A stretch of DNA of 46,145 nucleotides. Source: an uncultured beta proteobacterium. GTDB lineage: Bacteria > Pseudomonadota > Gammaproteobacteria > Burkholderiales > Burkholderiaceae_B. A program made the translations under genes and the position numbers. The notes below the pieces were generated by a model. That model saw nothing but the letters and a program-made list of their open reading frames with translations, ran no database searches and was not told the origin of the DNA. The stretch lies in contig CAIUZV010000200.1 of NCBI GenBank assembly GCA_903903735.1, positions 1 to 46,145 of the forward strand, in the 5' to 3' direction. Of the stretch, positions 1 through 8,646 are shown piece by piece (within the stretch, counting starts at the first letter, position 1; each line of letters opens with the position of its first letter).

Positions 1-531
1 CTGCAGGCCCATAAAATTCAAATACGGAGCCTGGTCAATTTGACGCGCGAGCGCGACTGTCTGATCGATCGACACCACGCCACAACGCCCCATACCGACG
101 TCGACTTCAATATAGACATCGATTTTCACTTTACGGGCAGCACTGGCTTGAGCAAAGGCAAGCACTTGATCGGCGTGATCCACCAACACACCAATTCGAG
201 CCCGCTCGGCCAAATCGAGCGCATGAGAGACTTTTTTGGCGCCGACCACTTGATTGGTAATCAACACATCTTGCACGCCCGCTGCAACAAACGCTGCGGC
301 TTCGCTCACTTTCTGGCAGCAGATACCCACAGCACCATGTTTGATCTGACGTAGCGCAATGTCAGGGCATTTATGGCTTTTCGCATGGGGGCGTAGCCGC
401 ACACCAGTGCCTGCAAGCGCGTCCTGCAAACGTTGCAGATTGCGCTCGAAGGCATCCAGATCTAGCACGAGCGCTGGGGTGTCGATTTCATCAAAAGAGT
501 CGCCAATATTGGCAGCTTTCCAGGGGGACAT
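1..531 (-). CDS. D-threonine aldolase / alanine-racemase-fold PLP enzyme (3' end cut by window)
   Basis: The minus-strand frame is open from an ATG at 531 down to base 1, giving the first 177 residues of a protein that continues beyond the window. The N-terminus reads DTPALVLDLDAFERNL and is followed at about residues 48-54 by PHAKSHK, where the lysine is the expected Schiff-base lysine for pyridoxal phosphate. Near the cut end is DVYIEVDVGMGRCGV. These match the alanine-racemase N-terminal barrel of the D-threonine aldolase / D-serine dehydratase (DSD1-like) family, which cleaves or deaminates D-3-hydroxy amino acids in the cytoplasm. The metal-binding C-terminal domain that would separate aldolase from dehydratase lies outside the window. 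It sits 56 bases downstream of the NMT1/THI5-like gene on the same strand, probably in one transcript. Family assignment is firm; the exact reaction is not. Confidence 0.85.
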   Translation of the reverse strand, partial: MSPWKAANIGDSFDEIDTPALVLDLDAFERNLQRLQDALAGTGVRLRPHAKSHKCPDIALRQIKHGAVGICCQKVSEAAAFVAAGVQDVLITNQVVGAKKVSHALDLAERARIGVLVDHADQVLAFAQASAARKVKIDVYIEVDVGMGRCGVVSIDQTVALARQIDQAPYLNFMGLQ

Positions 532-587
532 AATTAAATTCCGCTTTGTGTGAATACGCATACAGCGATGCGCTGGATGTGTAAATT

Positions 588-1490
588 CTAGGATACTTCC
601 TGAGAAAACTCTGCGATGCAGTTTGCATAAGAGGGGTCGCTACTGATAAAGCCCCCTTGACGCATACTCAGCTTCAATCGTTCAAACCCCACTCTAGAGA
701 TCGTTCGTTTACAAAACCACAAACCCGCCGCCTTGTAGCGATCCATAGACTGGATGAGGATGTCTGTCGCTACATGCGGGTAAAACGGCGCGACTAGCTC
801 GGCAAGTTCCTTTCCTGTATGCGCGTCAATCCACGGGCCCATTTGTTCAACAGCACGAATCATCGCCTCGAATAAGTCTTTCTTTTGAGCAATGATTTTC
901 CGAGTGGAAATAAATGTGGTGTAGGCAGTCGGGCCACGACTATTTGCGGCATGTAACACCTGACCCACACCGCTTGATACGGTCTGCGACACAAAGGGTT
1001 CAAAATACTGCGCATAATCAAGCGTGCCGGTTTTCAGCGCTTCTAGGTTTTCGGCCATGGTGCGTTCGGCATTTACCTTGAGCGAATCAATCGCTACGCC
1101 AACATCCCGAAGATCTTGCTGCAAACAAAGCCAGGGCGTCGGTACCTCGGTGACAACACCCACCTTACTTCCGACGAGATCCGATAACTGAAACTTCTTA
1201 TCCTGTGTACGCCCGACTAAAAAGAACGGGTCTTTGCCGACCACCTCGCAAAATGCCACTAACGCGTTTTGGGAATCGGCTTCCTGATCGCGTTGTTTGA
1301 TCACACGTAGCGGCCCCCCCCAGACGACATCAATGTTTCCAGCCAACATGTCAGCAATCCCGCTGCCCGGCGATGCGGAGTCGATCAGTTCGATCTCAAT
1401 ACCCTCCCGCCCAAACAGCCCTAACGCCTTTGTGGCATAAAAAGGGGCATAGAAAACGGCCCTAAAGTTTTCAGCTAATTTAATTTTCAT
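588..1490 (-). CDS. NMT1/THI5-like (SsuA-fold) ligand-binding protein lacking a signal peptide
   Basis: This 300-residue protein has the periplasmic-binding-protein type II fold of the NMT1/THI5/SsuA group. The N-terminal strand-helix AENFRAVFYAPFYATKALGLF resembles the opening of mature SsuA-like receptors, and IADMLAGNIDVVWGGP at about residues 45-60 is the usual glycine-rich segment. The protein begins directly at the mature domain. The ATG at 1490 has GGAA six bases upstream, and an in-frame TAG lies only seven codons upstream, so no signal peptide can be added by moving the start. It is therefore predicted to be cytoplasmic. Known cytoplasmic relatives are fungal THI5 pyrimidine synthases, but the cysteine cluster typical of them is not obvious here. 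It precedes the D-threonine-aldolase-like gene and is divergent from the deacetylase gene. No ABC permease or ATPase lies nearby. Function unknown. Confidence 0.8.
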   Translation of the reverse strand: MKIKLAENFRAVFYAPFYATKALGLFGREGIEIELIDSASPGSGIADMLAGNIDVVWGGPLRVIKQRDQEADSQNALVAFCEVVGKDPFFLVGRTQDKKFQLSDLVGSKVGVVTEVPTPWLCLQQDLRDVGVAIDSLKVNAERTMAENLEALKTGTLDYAQYFEPFVSQTVSSGVGQVLHAANSRGPTAYTTFISTRKIIAQKKDLFEAMIRAVEQMGPWIDAHTGKELAELVAPFYPHVATDILIQSMDRYKAAGLWFCKRTISRVGFERLKLSMRQGGFISSDPSYANCIAEFSQEVS

Positions 1491-1564
1491 AGATTTTCCG
1501 CGAGGGTGAGGCTACCATCTGTTCAATTACATCACTCTTTCGCTTGTTTGGGAGCATGGCCGCA

Positions 1565-2464
1565 ATGTTGAAATCTCATGATCGGTATGACTATTCGGCG
1601 ATTTCGACGCGGCCCGACTATAGTTGGCCGGACGGCAAACGCCTAGCCATCCACTTTAGCCTAAACGTCGAACACTTTGCTTTCGGCGAAGGGATGGGTA
1701 ACGATTATGCCGTTCCTCACCCCCAACCAAATTCCCGAAGTTTTGCTTGGCGGGACTACGGGAATCGAGTGGGTGCTTGGCGTCTGCTTGAGCTGGCCAA
1801 CGATCTTGATTTCCCCTATGCGCTCTTGGTCAATACAGAGCTCTACGAATACTGCCCAGAAATGATCGCCGCATTTAGTAAGCGAGGCGACGAGATCGTC
1901 GGACACGGGCGCACGAACGCAGAGCGTCAAGTGGACATGTCACTTGAACAAGAACGCGCTTGCATACGCGAAGCAGCCCAAACCATTTTGAAACACGAAG
2001 GTGTTGCCCCAAAGGGATGGTTAGCACCCTATATTTCTCAAACATACGACTCTCCTGACCTGCTTAAAGAGCAGGGGTTTACATACATGATGGACTGGCC
2101 GTTAGACGACCAACCTATTTGGTTTCGTACCAAACATGGGCGTATTCTCTCGATCCCCTATTCTCATGATCTCAATGACTCGATTGAGTGCGTATCGCGA
2201 CGTACCCCCTCTCAGTTGTTTTGCGACAATCTGATCGACCAGTTTGATGAAATGCTCGAAGAGTCAGCCAAACGACCACTCGTCATGAGCATTGTGTTGC
2301 ATAGCTTTATTCTTGGGCAGCCCTATCGGCTGCGTCAATTACGTCGAGTCATGCAGCACATTCTGTCGCATCGCGATCAGATCTGGCTTGCAAAACCCGG
2401 TGAGATCTATGATCACATTAATAGTCTTCCAGACGGGGTTGTTCCTGGAAGTACCGTCAAGTAA
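1565..2464 (+). CDS. Polysaccharide-deacetylase-fold hydrolase, PuuE/allantoinase-like
   Basis: The product is about 299 residues and belongs to the NodB-fold deacetylase superfamily, in the subgroup resembling PuuE, a metal-independent allantoinase. Supporting segments are RPDYSWPDGKRLA near the start, SLNVEHFAFGEG at about 32-43, EIVGHGRTNAER at about 110-121, and VLHSFILGQPYRLRQL near the end. The classic metal motifs are altered: the usual Asp-Asp pair is replaced by Asn-Val-Glu, and the second His of H-x3-H is Asn118. This agrees with metal-independent C-N hydrolase activity on amides rather than chitin-type deacetylation. Upstream in-frame TTG (1544) and ATG (1556) codons exist. I chose the ATG at 1565 because GGGAG at 1550-1554 is 10 bases away from it but only one base from 1556. 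The next gene, 41 bases downstream, encodes a Bug receptor that may deliver the substrate. Confidence 0.82.
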   Translation: MLKSHDRYDYSAISTRPDYSWPDGKRLAIHFSLNVEHFAFGEGMGNDYAVPHPQPNSRSFAWRDYGNRVGAWRLLELANDLDFPYALLVNTELYEYCPEMIAAFSKRGDEIVGHGRTNAERQVDMSLEQERACIREAAQTILKHEGVAPKGWLAPYISQTYDSPDLLKEQGFTYMMDWPLDDQPIWFRTKHGRILSIPYSHDLNDSIECVSRRTPSQLFCDNLIDQFDEMLEESAKRPLVMSIVLHSFILGQPYRLRQLRRVMQHILSHRDQIWLAKPGEIYDHINSLPDGVVPGSTVK

Positions 2465-2505
2465 GCTCTTTTTTATTGTTCAACTTATAACTCAGTCGGA
2501 TATTT

Positions 2506-3513
2506 ATGATGCATGCTCCTAAACTCTTCACGCTATTCGCTACACGCGCCCTCGCCCTCGCCTTAGCACTCCCCCTCGCCTTCACAAGCTTCGCGGCACA
2601 CAGCCAGACCGGCTATCCAGACAAGCCTATTACGATGGTAGTGACCGTTCCGCCGGGCGGTGCTGCGGATTTTGTCGCGCGCACAATTGGTGAAGCGCTC
2701 TCTAAGCAAGTCGGACAATCCGTCCTGATTGAAAACAAAGCTGGAGCGAGCGGCACAATTGCAACCGCGTTTGTCGCGAAAGCACCCGCAGATGGTTATA
2801 CGATGCTTCAAGGTGCCATCTCTACGCACGGAATCGGACCACACTTCTACACGAAGACGTCTTATGACTTCTTCAAAGACTTCATGCCGCTGGGCGTTGT
2901 GGCAGAGTTTTCTCTCGTCCTCGCTGTCAACGCGAATCTTCCGGTAAATAGTGTCCAAGAGCTGATTGATCTTGCCAAGAAGAGGAATGGACAAATGAGC
3001 TTTGCCACGCCCGGTGCCGGTAGTGCACCCCATTTGACGGCAGAGCTCTTTATGACTGAAGCGGGCATCAAGATGCTGCACGTGCCCTACAAGGGCTCGG
3101 CGCCCGCCGTGGTCGACGTTGCGAGTGGCCAGGTTGACATTATGTTCGACGGCTTCCCTTCGCTGATGCCACACATCAAGAGCGGCAAGTTGCGTGCCAT
3201 CGCAGCGGTGAGCCCCAAGCGTAACAGCCTAGCGCCAGACCTTCCTACGTTCGCAGAGCTTGGCTTTCCAAAGATGATTTCATCACTTTGGTATATGCCG
3301 ATGGTGCCCGCCAAGACGCCTAAAGAGGTCGTCGAACGACTCAATCAGGCACTGGTGAAGTCCTTGAATGGCACAGAAGCACAGAAGCGCTTAGAGGCAG
3401 GTGGGGCACAGCTCGTATTTGGTAAACCAGAAGATTCACAGGCTTACATGAAAGCGGAGTATGAACGCTGGGGAAACGTGATTAAAAATGCAGGCATTTC
3501 AACCACAAACTAA
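2506..3513 (+). CDS. TctC/Bug-family periplasmic solute-binding receptor (Bug 1)
   Basis: A 335-residue receptor of the tripartite tricarboxylate transporter (TctC, 'Bug') family. An ordinary Sec signal peptide covers about residues 1-34, with a long Ala/Leu core ending at AHSQ. The mature part opens with YPDKPITMVVTVPPGGAADFVAR and contains NKAGASGTIATAFVA, PADGYTM, HVPYKG and VASGQVDIMFDG, the usual carboxylate-binding and hinge signatures. These receptors capture small carboxylates, amides or aromatic acids in the periplasm. No TctA or TctB gene is adjacent. The gene follows the PuuE-like hydrolase by 41 bases, so the pair probably forms a small uptake-and-hydrolysis unit. It ends just before a strong terminator at 3558-3594. 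An alternative ATG one codon downstream is equally possible. Confidence 0.93.
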   Translation: MMHAPKLFTLFATRALALALALPLAFTSFAAHSQTGYPDKPITMVVTVPPGGAADFVARTIGEALSKQVGQSVLIENKAGASGTIATAFVAKAPADGYTMLQGAISTHGIGPHFYTKTSYDFFKDFMPLGVVAEFSLVLAVNANLPVNSVQELIDLAKKRNGQMSFATPGAGSAPHLTAELFMTEAGIKMLHVPYKGSAPAVVDVASGQVDIMFDGFPSLMPHIKSGKLRAIAAVSPKRNSLAPDLPTFAELGFPKMISSLWYMPMVPAKTPKEVVERLNQALVKSLNGTEAQKRLEAGGAQLVFGKPEDSQAYMKAEYERWGNVIKNAGISTTN

Positions 3514-3557
3514 ATACAGCTAAAAAAGTTAACGCACATACAAAGTTAACGAGCATG

Positions 3558-3594
3558 AAAAAGGCGTTTGACACTTTCGTCAAACGCCTTTTTT
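3558..3594. terminator. Strong bidirectional rho-independent terminator
   Basis: A perfect 12-base-pair stem (3561-3572 with 3579-3590, core AAGGCGTTTGAC) closes a six-base loop. It is flanked by an A-run on the left and a T-run on the right, so U-tracts follow the hairpin on both strands. It lies between the convergent Bug 1 gene and cupin gene and should end both transcripts. Confidence 0.93.
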
Positions 3595-3608
3595 GTTATC
3601 AAGAACGT

Positions 3609-4109
3609 TTAGATTGCTTCAAACTTGAAGCGATTTACTTTAGCCATATTTGTGCCTTCGATACGAATCAAACTCGTCGAAGCTTTGCGCTCGGGTGAAT
3701 GCAGATCACCTTCGTTATACACGTGCGCAACACCCGGAACCAGCTTGTAGCGCTTCGTAAACTTAACCTTTCCAGGCTTATCTGCCGTAGCGGCCTCGAG
3801 CAATTCATAATCGCACATTTCAGTTTCGCCACGCGCCTGACCATAAATCGCCCAGGAATGCGCATGATCGTGAGGAGTTGAATTTTTTGCCCCGGGGTAG
3901 TTATGTGCCACCACACAGAAGCCGAGCTCTGGGTCTTCGTAAATGATTTCGCGTTCGCCAACATTTGCGTGAAGATGCTTTTCAAGAAACTGTTTATCGA
4001 GCAAGACTTCTTTCAACAAATCCGCGACCTGCTGTCGTCCCGCCGGGCCTGGGTTGCTCTTCAAAAATTTGTGGCATTGGCTCGTAAATTGCTCCAGCGT
4101 GTGGCCCAT
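3609..4109 (-). CDS. Small cupin-fold protein, cysteine-dioxygenase-like
   Basis: The 166-residue product is a single-domain cupin. The metal-site sequence is TPHDHAHSWAIYG at about residues 78-90, giving His80, His82 and possibly His84. A second-motif histidine lies in EGDLHSPE at about residue 137. Length and the helical N-terminus resemble bacterial cysteine-dioxygenase-type thiol dioxygenases (CDO_I-related), which use one Fe(II) to oxidise a thiol or related substrate. The ATG at 4109 starts MGHTLEQF. It shares the minus strand with the BT1-like and histone-deacetylase-like genes but is separated from the latter's end by 40 bases, so it has its own start region. No signal peptide is visible. 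The cupin fold is secure; the thiol dioxygenase role is tentative and another metallo-cupin activity is possible. Confidence 0.75.
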   Translation of the reverse strand: MGHTLEQFTSQCHKFLKSNPGPAGRQQVADLLKEVLLDKQFLEKHLHANVGEREIIYEDPELGFCVVAHNYPGAKNSTPHDHAHSWAIYGQARGETEMCDYELLEAATADKPGKVKFTKRYKLVPGVAHVYNEGDLHSPERKASTSLIRIEGTNMAKVNRFKFEAI

Positions 4110-4149
4110 GATGCAAGATTCCTTTAAAAGTATTTGAAAACCGACCGTT

Positions 4150-5070
4150 TCATTCTACATCTGATTTTCTGAGCCTTTGGCTGTGGTGATTCAAGGCTAA
4201 CAGCACCGTTTGGCGATGCACAGCTACGGTCGTCTCAATGTGGGTCCCGTAGCCACCTGCCATGCAGACGGCTAACGGAATATTCTGTTTATGGGCATAA
4301 TCAAACACACACTGGTCTCGCTGCCGCATGCCTTCCTGTGTCAGTTTTAAACGCCCTAAGCGATCGCCTTCGTGTGGATCTGCTCCTGCCAAAAAAATGA
4401 ACAAGTCGGCAGAAAATCGTTGCTCGAGCTCAACAAGCGCATGCTGCAGCGCATCAAGATAGCGGCGATCATCACACCCATCTGGGAGTGGAACATCGAG
4501 GTCGCTTGGCTCTTTACGGAAAGGGAAGTTCTTGTCGCCATGCAAGGACAACGTAAATACGCTGGGATCATGGCGAAAGATGGCCGCGGTGCCATTGCCT
4601 TGATGCACATCCAGGTCAATGATGGCTACGTTGCACTCTGCGGCAGACGTTCGCTGAATCACTCTCGCAGCAATTGCTGCGTCATTGAATACACAAAACC
4701 CACTGCCTTTGTCGCGATACGCGTGGTGGGTACCACCTGCCAAATTAACGGCTACACCCGATTCAAGTGCCGAGCGACACGCGGCGATCGTCGCCCCAAC
4801 CGAGCGGCGTGACCGCTCAACCATCGCTGGGGTCCAGGGGAAGCCGATTTCACGTTGCTCCTTTGCATCCAACGTTCCAGAGATCACTTTCGTGACATAG
4901 ATGGGATCGTGCGCCAATAAGAGCTCGGTATCACTTGCCGCCGGCGCTTCTTGTAAGCGAATCCCCGGCGTATCGACCAACGCATCGCGTAACGACCGAT
5001 ACTTCGACATCGGAAAACGATGCCCTTCAGGCAGCGGCAGTACAAAGTGATCGGAATAATAAGCGTTCAT
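4150..5070 (-). CDS. Histone-deacetylase-family amidohydrolase (AcuC/acetylpolyamine amidohydrolase-like)
   Basis: A 306-residue zinc amidohydrolase of the arginase/deacetylase fold. Clear signatures are [19 protein letters not shown] at about residues 112-130 (the catalytic His115-His116 pair), [13 protein letters not shown] at about 150-162 (zinc ligands Asp154 and His156), [17 protein letters not shown] starting near 228 (third ligand Asp231), and AGGYG near 271, which carries the transition-state tyrosine. All key residues are present, so the enzyme should be active. Bacterial members remove acetyl or acyl groups from polyamines, small amides or acyl-lysine proteins in the cytoplasm. It is divergent from the DUF6279 lipoprotein gene, with 99 bases between the two start codons. 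The sequence alone does not reveal the substrate. Confidence 0.93.
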   Translation of the reverse strand: MNAYYSDHFVLPLPEGHRFPMSKYRSLRDALVDTPGIRLQEAPAASDTELLLAHDPIYVTKVISGTLDAKEQREIGFPWTPAMVERSRRSVGATIAACRSALESGVAVNLAGGTHHAYRDKGSGFCVFNDAAIAARVIQRTSAAECNVAIIDLDVHQGNGTAAIFRHDPSVFTLSLHGDKNFPFRKEPSDLDVPLPDGCDDRRYLDALQHALVELEQRFSADLFIFLAGADPHEGDRLGRLKLTQEGMRQRDQCVFDYAHKQNIPLAVCMAGGYGTHIETTVAVHRQTVLLALNHHSQRLRKSDVE

Positions 5071-5169
5071 TGCAATATCGCACTCAAGATAACTTTATTT
5101 TATGATCTATGCAGGGTAACTGTCACAATAACCCCTTCTAATGTTTGGCAAACAGGTTATACCCCACCC

Positions 5170-6048
5170 ATGTCGCGATCACTCATTGCCCTTCTGATTT
5201 GCGCAGCCTCACTCGCTTCGTGCAGTTCAATAAAGATTGCCTATAACTATGCGCCTAACTATTTGTCGTATCGTTTGAACACATACTTCAATCTTGATTC
5301 TCAGCAGCAAGAGTTACTCGATGCCGAATTGATCGACTTTTCGAATTGGCACAGCGCGAAGGCGTTGCCGCAATATACGCGTACGTTGCAACAATGGTCC
5401 GAGCGGCTTGATGAGAAAAAGTCCTTCACGCCTGAGGAAGTTGTCCTCATGTACCAACAAGTTCAGGATGCGCTTCTTGAACTGAGCCTGCAAGCAGCAA
5501 AGCAACTTGCGCCGATTGCGATCACACTCAAGACGAGCCAAACAACTCGATTACGCAATCGCTTTGAGACTGAGAACAAGGAGTACGCCGAAAACTACTT
5601 GAAAGATCCAACAAGCAGCAGCACGCGCAAAAAACATCACACGCGCATGCTCAAGCGTTACGAAGACTGGCTTGGCTCACTGACAGAGCAACAAAAAACG
5701 AGTCTGACACAACTCTCAGATCGGCGTGCAGCAACGTTCTCGCTTTGGGCAACGGAGCGGCAACTCAGGCAAGAAGCACTACTTGACACCCTTGAGGCAC
5801 AGCGCGCAAAAGATGCCGGGCAGGCAGAGTTGGCCTTGGCAGAATATACAAAAAGCCTGTCTGACTATCGCAACCCTGAGCTTGTGCGTCAGCAAGACTC
5901 TCTCAGGAAGGACTGGGCAATAACAACCGCTGCAGTATTGAATAGCCTCACACCGGTTCAGACACGTCACTTAAAAGGCAAGTTACGAGACTATGCCAAC
6001 GACTTTGCGAGCCTCTCCCCCACACGCATCGCACAAACCGTTAAGTAG
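5170..6048 (+). CDS. DUF6279-family lipoprotein
   Basis: A lipoprotein of 292 residues starting at the ATG at 5170. The reading frame extends upstream to 5020, but only from 5170 does a proper lipoprotein signal result: MSRSLIALLICAASLASC, with lipobox LASC. The mature part begins SSIKIAYNYAPNYLSYRLNTYFNLDSQQ, characteristic of DUF6279 proteins of beta- and gammaproteobacteria. The rest is charged and strongly helical, with many Gln, Glu and Lys residues and no membrane segment, so it probably forms a helical bundle anchored to a membrane from the periplasmic side. The function of the family is unknown to me. It is convergent with the BT1-like transporter gene, with eight bases between the stop codons. 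A short stem (6052-6058 with 6063-6069) overlaps that junction but lacks a T-run. Confidence 0.82.
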   Translation: MSRSLIALLICAASLASCSSIKIAYNYAPNYLSYRLNTYFNLDSQQQELLDAELIDFSNWHSAKALPQYTRTLQQWSERLDEKKSFTPEEVVLMYQQVQDALLELSLQAAKQLAPIAITLKTSQTTRLRNRFETENKEYAENYLKDPTSSSTRKKHHTRMLKRYEDWLGSLTEQQKTSLTQLSDRRAATFSLWATERQLRQEALLDTLEAQRAKDAGQAELALAEYTKSLSDYRNPELVRQQDSLRKDWAITTAAVLNSLTPVQTRHLKGKLRDYANDFASLSPTRIAQTVK

Positions 6049-6056
6049 CGACAAGG

Positions 6057-7682
6057 CTAACTAGCCTTGAAGCGGGTCCACTTGACGACCGCCACTGCAA
6101 AAAAGGGTAAGAGCAAATTCAGAACTAGGCAGATCGTTAATATTGACCCCAGCTGACTGTAGTCAGCAGCAACTTTCACAATACCTGTCAAGGGGTCACG
6201 CACTTCACGGGTCACGATATACATTTCATTCAAGTACTTCGTTCCCAGTTGACTAGCCGAAAGCGCCAGATTGGTGAATGAGGCCATCACCGCAAAGTAA
6301 GTCGCCTTGAGATTCTCCGGTGCCGAACGCGCTATCCACGCAAGCATTGGGATCATGGCCAGCTGCCCAAGAGGAGACTCAACCGCTGCATCGACGAGCG
6401 CAATAAACCGCGCATCGACAATCCCACCCGTCATTGCGCTGGTCCAATGATGTAATCCGTAATACATGCCTAAGGTGGGAAGTGCAAAGAGAGTACTAAA
6501 AATAGCCAACATGCCGATCACAAACGTAATTCGCTTCTCGGCCATAAAACGGCGAAAAATAAACATGCCCAGCAGAGACAAGAGTCCACTAATTAAAGTC
6601 AGTACTGAGATGAAATACTGATCAAACTTCAACTCGTCGATTACCCACCACGCGATACTCGGCCCAGGTGTGGGCACTGCACGGAACATAAAAATCACGA
6701 ATGCGGTCCCCACTAACGTGATCCGCATTTCTGGGGTGAGCGCACTCGTCATCCCTGCAATGAGATACACGATAATCGCGAGCGATCCAAGAAATATGAT
6801 TTCCTGCCCGTAAGGAATCTGACTTAGCCCGATGCTCAGGGTAAAGAGCACGAAGATCAAGCCACCGATCAAGATTGTCCAATTAGGCTTGGTTGCATTG
6901 TCGTGCACTTCAATGGCTTGCTCGAGCTGAGCTGGATTCCATCCCCTAGATTCCAGCTGCGCACGTGTTCGCCCTTTGAGCCACGCAGCAATCACAACAC
7001 CCAGAACAGACAGCAAAGGAATAATCAACGCTACCCAATAGACATACAAATAGCCCTGCACCTTTTGCGCTTCACTCATCTTCTCTACGCCAGAAAAAAC
7101 ATAGAGGTTGACGACTGAGACTAACAGCGATCCACCAACAACAGCAACGCGACCTAAGGTTTGCATGGTCGTGTGCATCAGCTTGATCTTTTCGGGATCA
7201 ATGGACTGTCCATCACTATCAAATCGCGGTACTGCCTCAACCGTCATGGCGTCTGCTACTGAGTCTTGCAAGACATAGCCCATTGGCGCGAGTAAGGCGC
7301 TAATGACATACCAGGTATCGACCGGCAAGATCGCTTGCATCGCCTCACGCTCAGCGATCAAGCCAATCATGATGAACAAGCTCAAAGCAATCAGCACCGC
7401 TCCAGTGAACAAAATCAGATTTTTAGCGCGCCAGAACAAGTCCACCAAGTGACCAAAAACCATCTTTAAGGACCACGGGATCGCTATCCAAAAACTTAGA
7501 GAAGCCAGGACGGCGCTAGACAGGCTGAGGTAGTCTTTGACAAAAAACATGCCGACAATGGACGTTAAGCTTGAGACACCCGCGGCCAAATACACCATCA
7601 GTGGGGGCAGGTACGACAGATGGAAGTCGCGAAACACGCCTCCAATGTTATGGCTTATCGATTGCAAAACGCTCTTAGTCAT
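6057..7682 (-). CDS. Major-facilitator-type membrane transporter, BT1 (folate/pteridine)-like
   Basis: A 541-residue inner-membrane protein with about 12 hydrophobic segments spread over the whole length. The segments AIPWSLKMVFGHLVDLFWRAKN (about 67-88) and YVLQDSVADAMTVEAV (about 136-151) match the pattern of BT1-family transporters, which in other organisms carry folate, biopterin or related compounds. There is a long cytoplasmic loop around residues 235-265, after the first half, as usual for MFS proteins. Compared with ordinary MFS permeases of about 400 residues it is long, which also fits BT1. The substrate is not shown by the sequence. It is divergent from the ABC importer operon across a 178-base region. 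Confidence 0.72.
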   Translation of the reverse strand: MTKSVLQSISHNIGGVFRDFHLSYLPPLMVYLAAGVSSLTSIVGMFFVKDYLSLSSAVLASLSFWIAIPWSLKMVFGHLVDLFWRAKNLILFTGAVLIALSLFIMIGLIAEREAMQAILPVDTWYVISALLAPMGYVLQDSVADAMTVEAVPRFDSDGQSIDPEKIKLMHTTMQTLGRVAVVGGSLLVSVVNLYVFSGVEKMSEAQKVQGYLYVYWVALIIPLLSVLGVVIAAWLKGRTRAQLESRGWNPAQLEQAIEVHDNATKPNWTILIGGLIFVLFTLSIGLSQIPYGQEIIFLGSLAIIVYLIAGMTSALTPEMRITLVGTAFVIFMFRAVPTPGPSIAWWVIDELKFDQYFISVLTLISGLLSLLGMFIFRRFMAEKRITFVIGMLAIFSTLFALPTLGMYYGLHHWTSAMTGGIVDARFIALVDAAVESPLGQLAMIPMLAWIARSAPENLKATYFAVMASFTNLALSASQLGTKYLNEMYIVTREVRDPLTGIVKVAADYSQLGSILTICLVLNLLLPFFAVAVVKWTRFKAS

Positions 7683-7770
7683 GCCTTGAGCCTCAGTGAA
7701 AATATTGATCCTGCTTTGAAGCGAATTGTCTCAGAATCCTGCACCTTAGATAGGGAATATTGCGCAAATT

Positions 7771-7797
7771 CTGGGGATTTAGCCTTAGAATTCCCAG
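7771..7797. promoter_or_regulatory. Inverted repeat in the divergent promoter region
   Basis: CTGGGGATT (7771-7779) can pair with AATTCCCAG (7789-7797) across a nine-base loop, with one G-T wobble. It lies about 63 bases before the ABC ATPase start and about 88 bases before the BT1-like gene on the other strand. It could be an operator or a 5' leader hairpin. I see no TPP riboswitch core here. Confidence 0.35.
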
Positions 7798-7860
7798 CAC
7801 GTGCGACGTTTAAGACTTTCGCACCGCTCTACAGCCCAGCAAAGGGACACCCGAATAACA

Positions 7861-8646
7861 ATGACTCTTGCTTCAGAATCACCCCTCATTGCGCTAACCG
7901 AGGTATCCAAACACTTCGTATCGGGCGTGCGTGTTCTATCCAACGTGTCGCTCGCGGTGTTTAAAAAAGAGTTCGTCAGTATCGTGGGGCCGTCGGGCTG
8001 TGGCAAAAGCACGATCTTGCGTTTAGCCGCGGGCCTTGATGTCGCCTCGGCAGGCAAGGTTCAAACACCCGCTTTAATGGCAAAAGCCGAAGGTGCAACG
8101 GCATTTGTCTTTCAAGAGCCGACCCTAATGCCCTGGACGAGTGTCTTCAATAACGTTTGGTTGCCGCTGCGCCTCCAAGGTTCCGACTTGGATCAGTCTC
8201 GCGCGCGTGTAGTCGCTGCGCTCAAGAGCGTGGGCCTGGAGGACTTCGCACAAGCCTACCCCGCTCAACTGTCTGGCGGCATGAAGATGCGCGCATCAAT
8301 TGCTCGAGCACTTATTACCGAACCAAAGATTCTGCTGATGGATGAGCCCTTTGCAGCGCTCGATGATCTCTCACGATATCGATTGAATGACGACCTTTTA
8401 CGTTGGCAGCAAGAGCGATCTATCGCCACGCTTTTTGTCACACATAATATTGCAGAGGCTGTTTTTCTAAGTAACCGCGTCTTAGTCATGGGGGCACGTC
8501 CCGGCCGAATCATTCATACGCTCAGCATCGACGAGCCCTACCCTAGAAGACCTGCATTTCGTGAGTCAATGCGTTTTGTGGACTACTGTCGTGCACTTAC
8601 CACTGCACTCGGCGAGTCGACCGAGCAACCACAACAGACGCGATGA
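7861..8646 (+). CDS. ABC transporter ATPase (SsuB/TauB/ThiZ-like)
   Basis: A 261-residue ATPase of the nitrate/taurine/sulfonate/thiamine-precursor importer group. It contains Walker A GPSGCGKST, the Q-loop in FVFQEPTLMPW, the signature LSGGMKMRASIARAL, Walker B ILLMDEPFAALDD and the switch histidine in FVTHNIAEAVFL. I chose the ATG at 7861 because the upstream in-frame GTG at 7801 adds 20 Arg-rich residues that do not resemble the family. The gene overlaps the permease gene by four bases (ATGA), indicating translational coupling. Together with the permease and receptor downstream it forms a complete importer at the inner membrane. The substrate is unresolved: organosulfonates, pyrimidines or other heterocycles are carried by relatives. 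Confidence 0.93.
   Translation: MTLASESPLIALTEVSKHFVSGVRVLSNVSLAVFKKEFVSIVGPSGCGKSTILRLAAGLDVASAGKVQTPALMAKAEGATAFVFQEPTLMPWTSVFNNVWLPLRLQGSDLDQSRARVVAALKSVGLEDFAQAYPAQLSGGMKMRASIARALITEPKILLMDEPFAALDDLSRYRLNDDLLRWQQERSIATLFVTHNIAEAVFLSNRVLVMGARPGRIIHTLSIDEPYPRRPAFRESMRFVDYCRALTTALGESTEQPQQTR

Noticed and set aside
40-553. Plus-strand ORFs of 104 and 64 codons at the left end
   Set aside because: The opposite strand encodes a clear PLP-enzyme N-terminus through the whole stretch; the plus-strand translations show no family features.
563-575. CAGCG-ATG-CGCTG hairpin upstream of the D-threonine-aldolase-like gene
   Set aside because: Five base pairs only and no U-tract; insufficient for a terminator or operator call.
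2563-3174. 203-codon minus-strand ORF opposite Bug 1
   Set aside because: Rich in Arg, His and Cys with no recognisable fold, exactly antisense to conserved Bug motifs.
4372-4812. 146-codon plus-strand ORF inside the histone-deacetylase-like gene
   Set aside because: It is antisense to the zinc and active-site motifs of a well-conserved gene and has an atypical composition.
6052-6069. CAAGGCT / AGCCTTG stem at the convergent DUF6279 and BT1-like stops
   Set aside because: Seven-base stem overlapping a stop codon without a T-run on either strand; too weak to call a terminator.
7683-7860. Possible thiamine-pyrophosphate riboswitch before the NMT1/THI5-type ABC operon
   Set aside because: None of the conserved TPP aptamer core sequences is visible; only a short inverted repeat is present.
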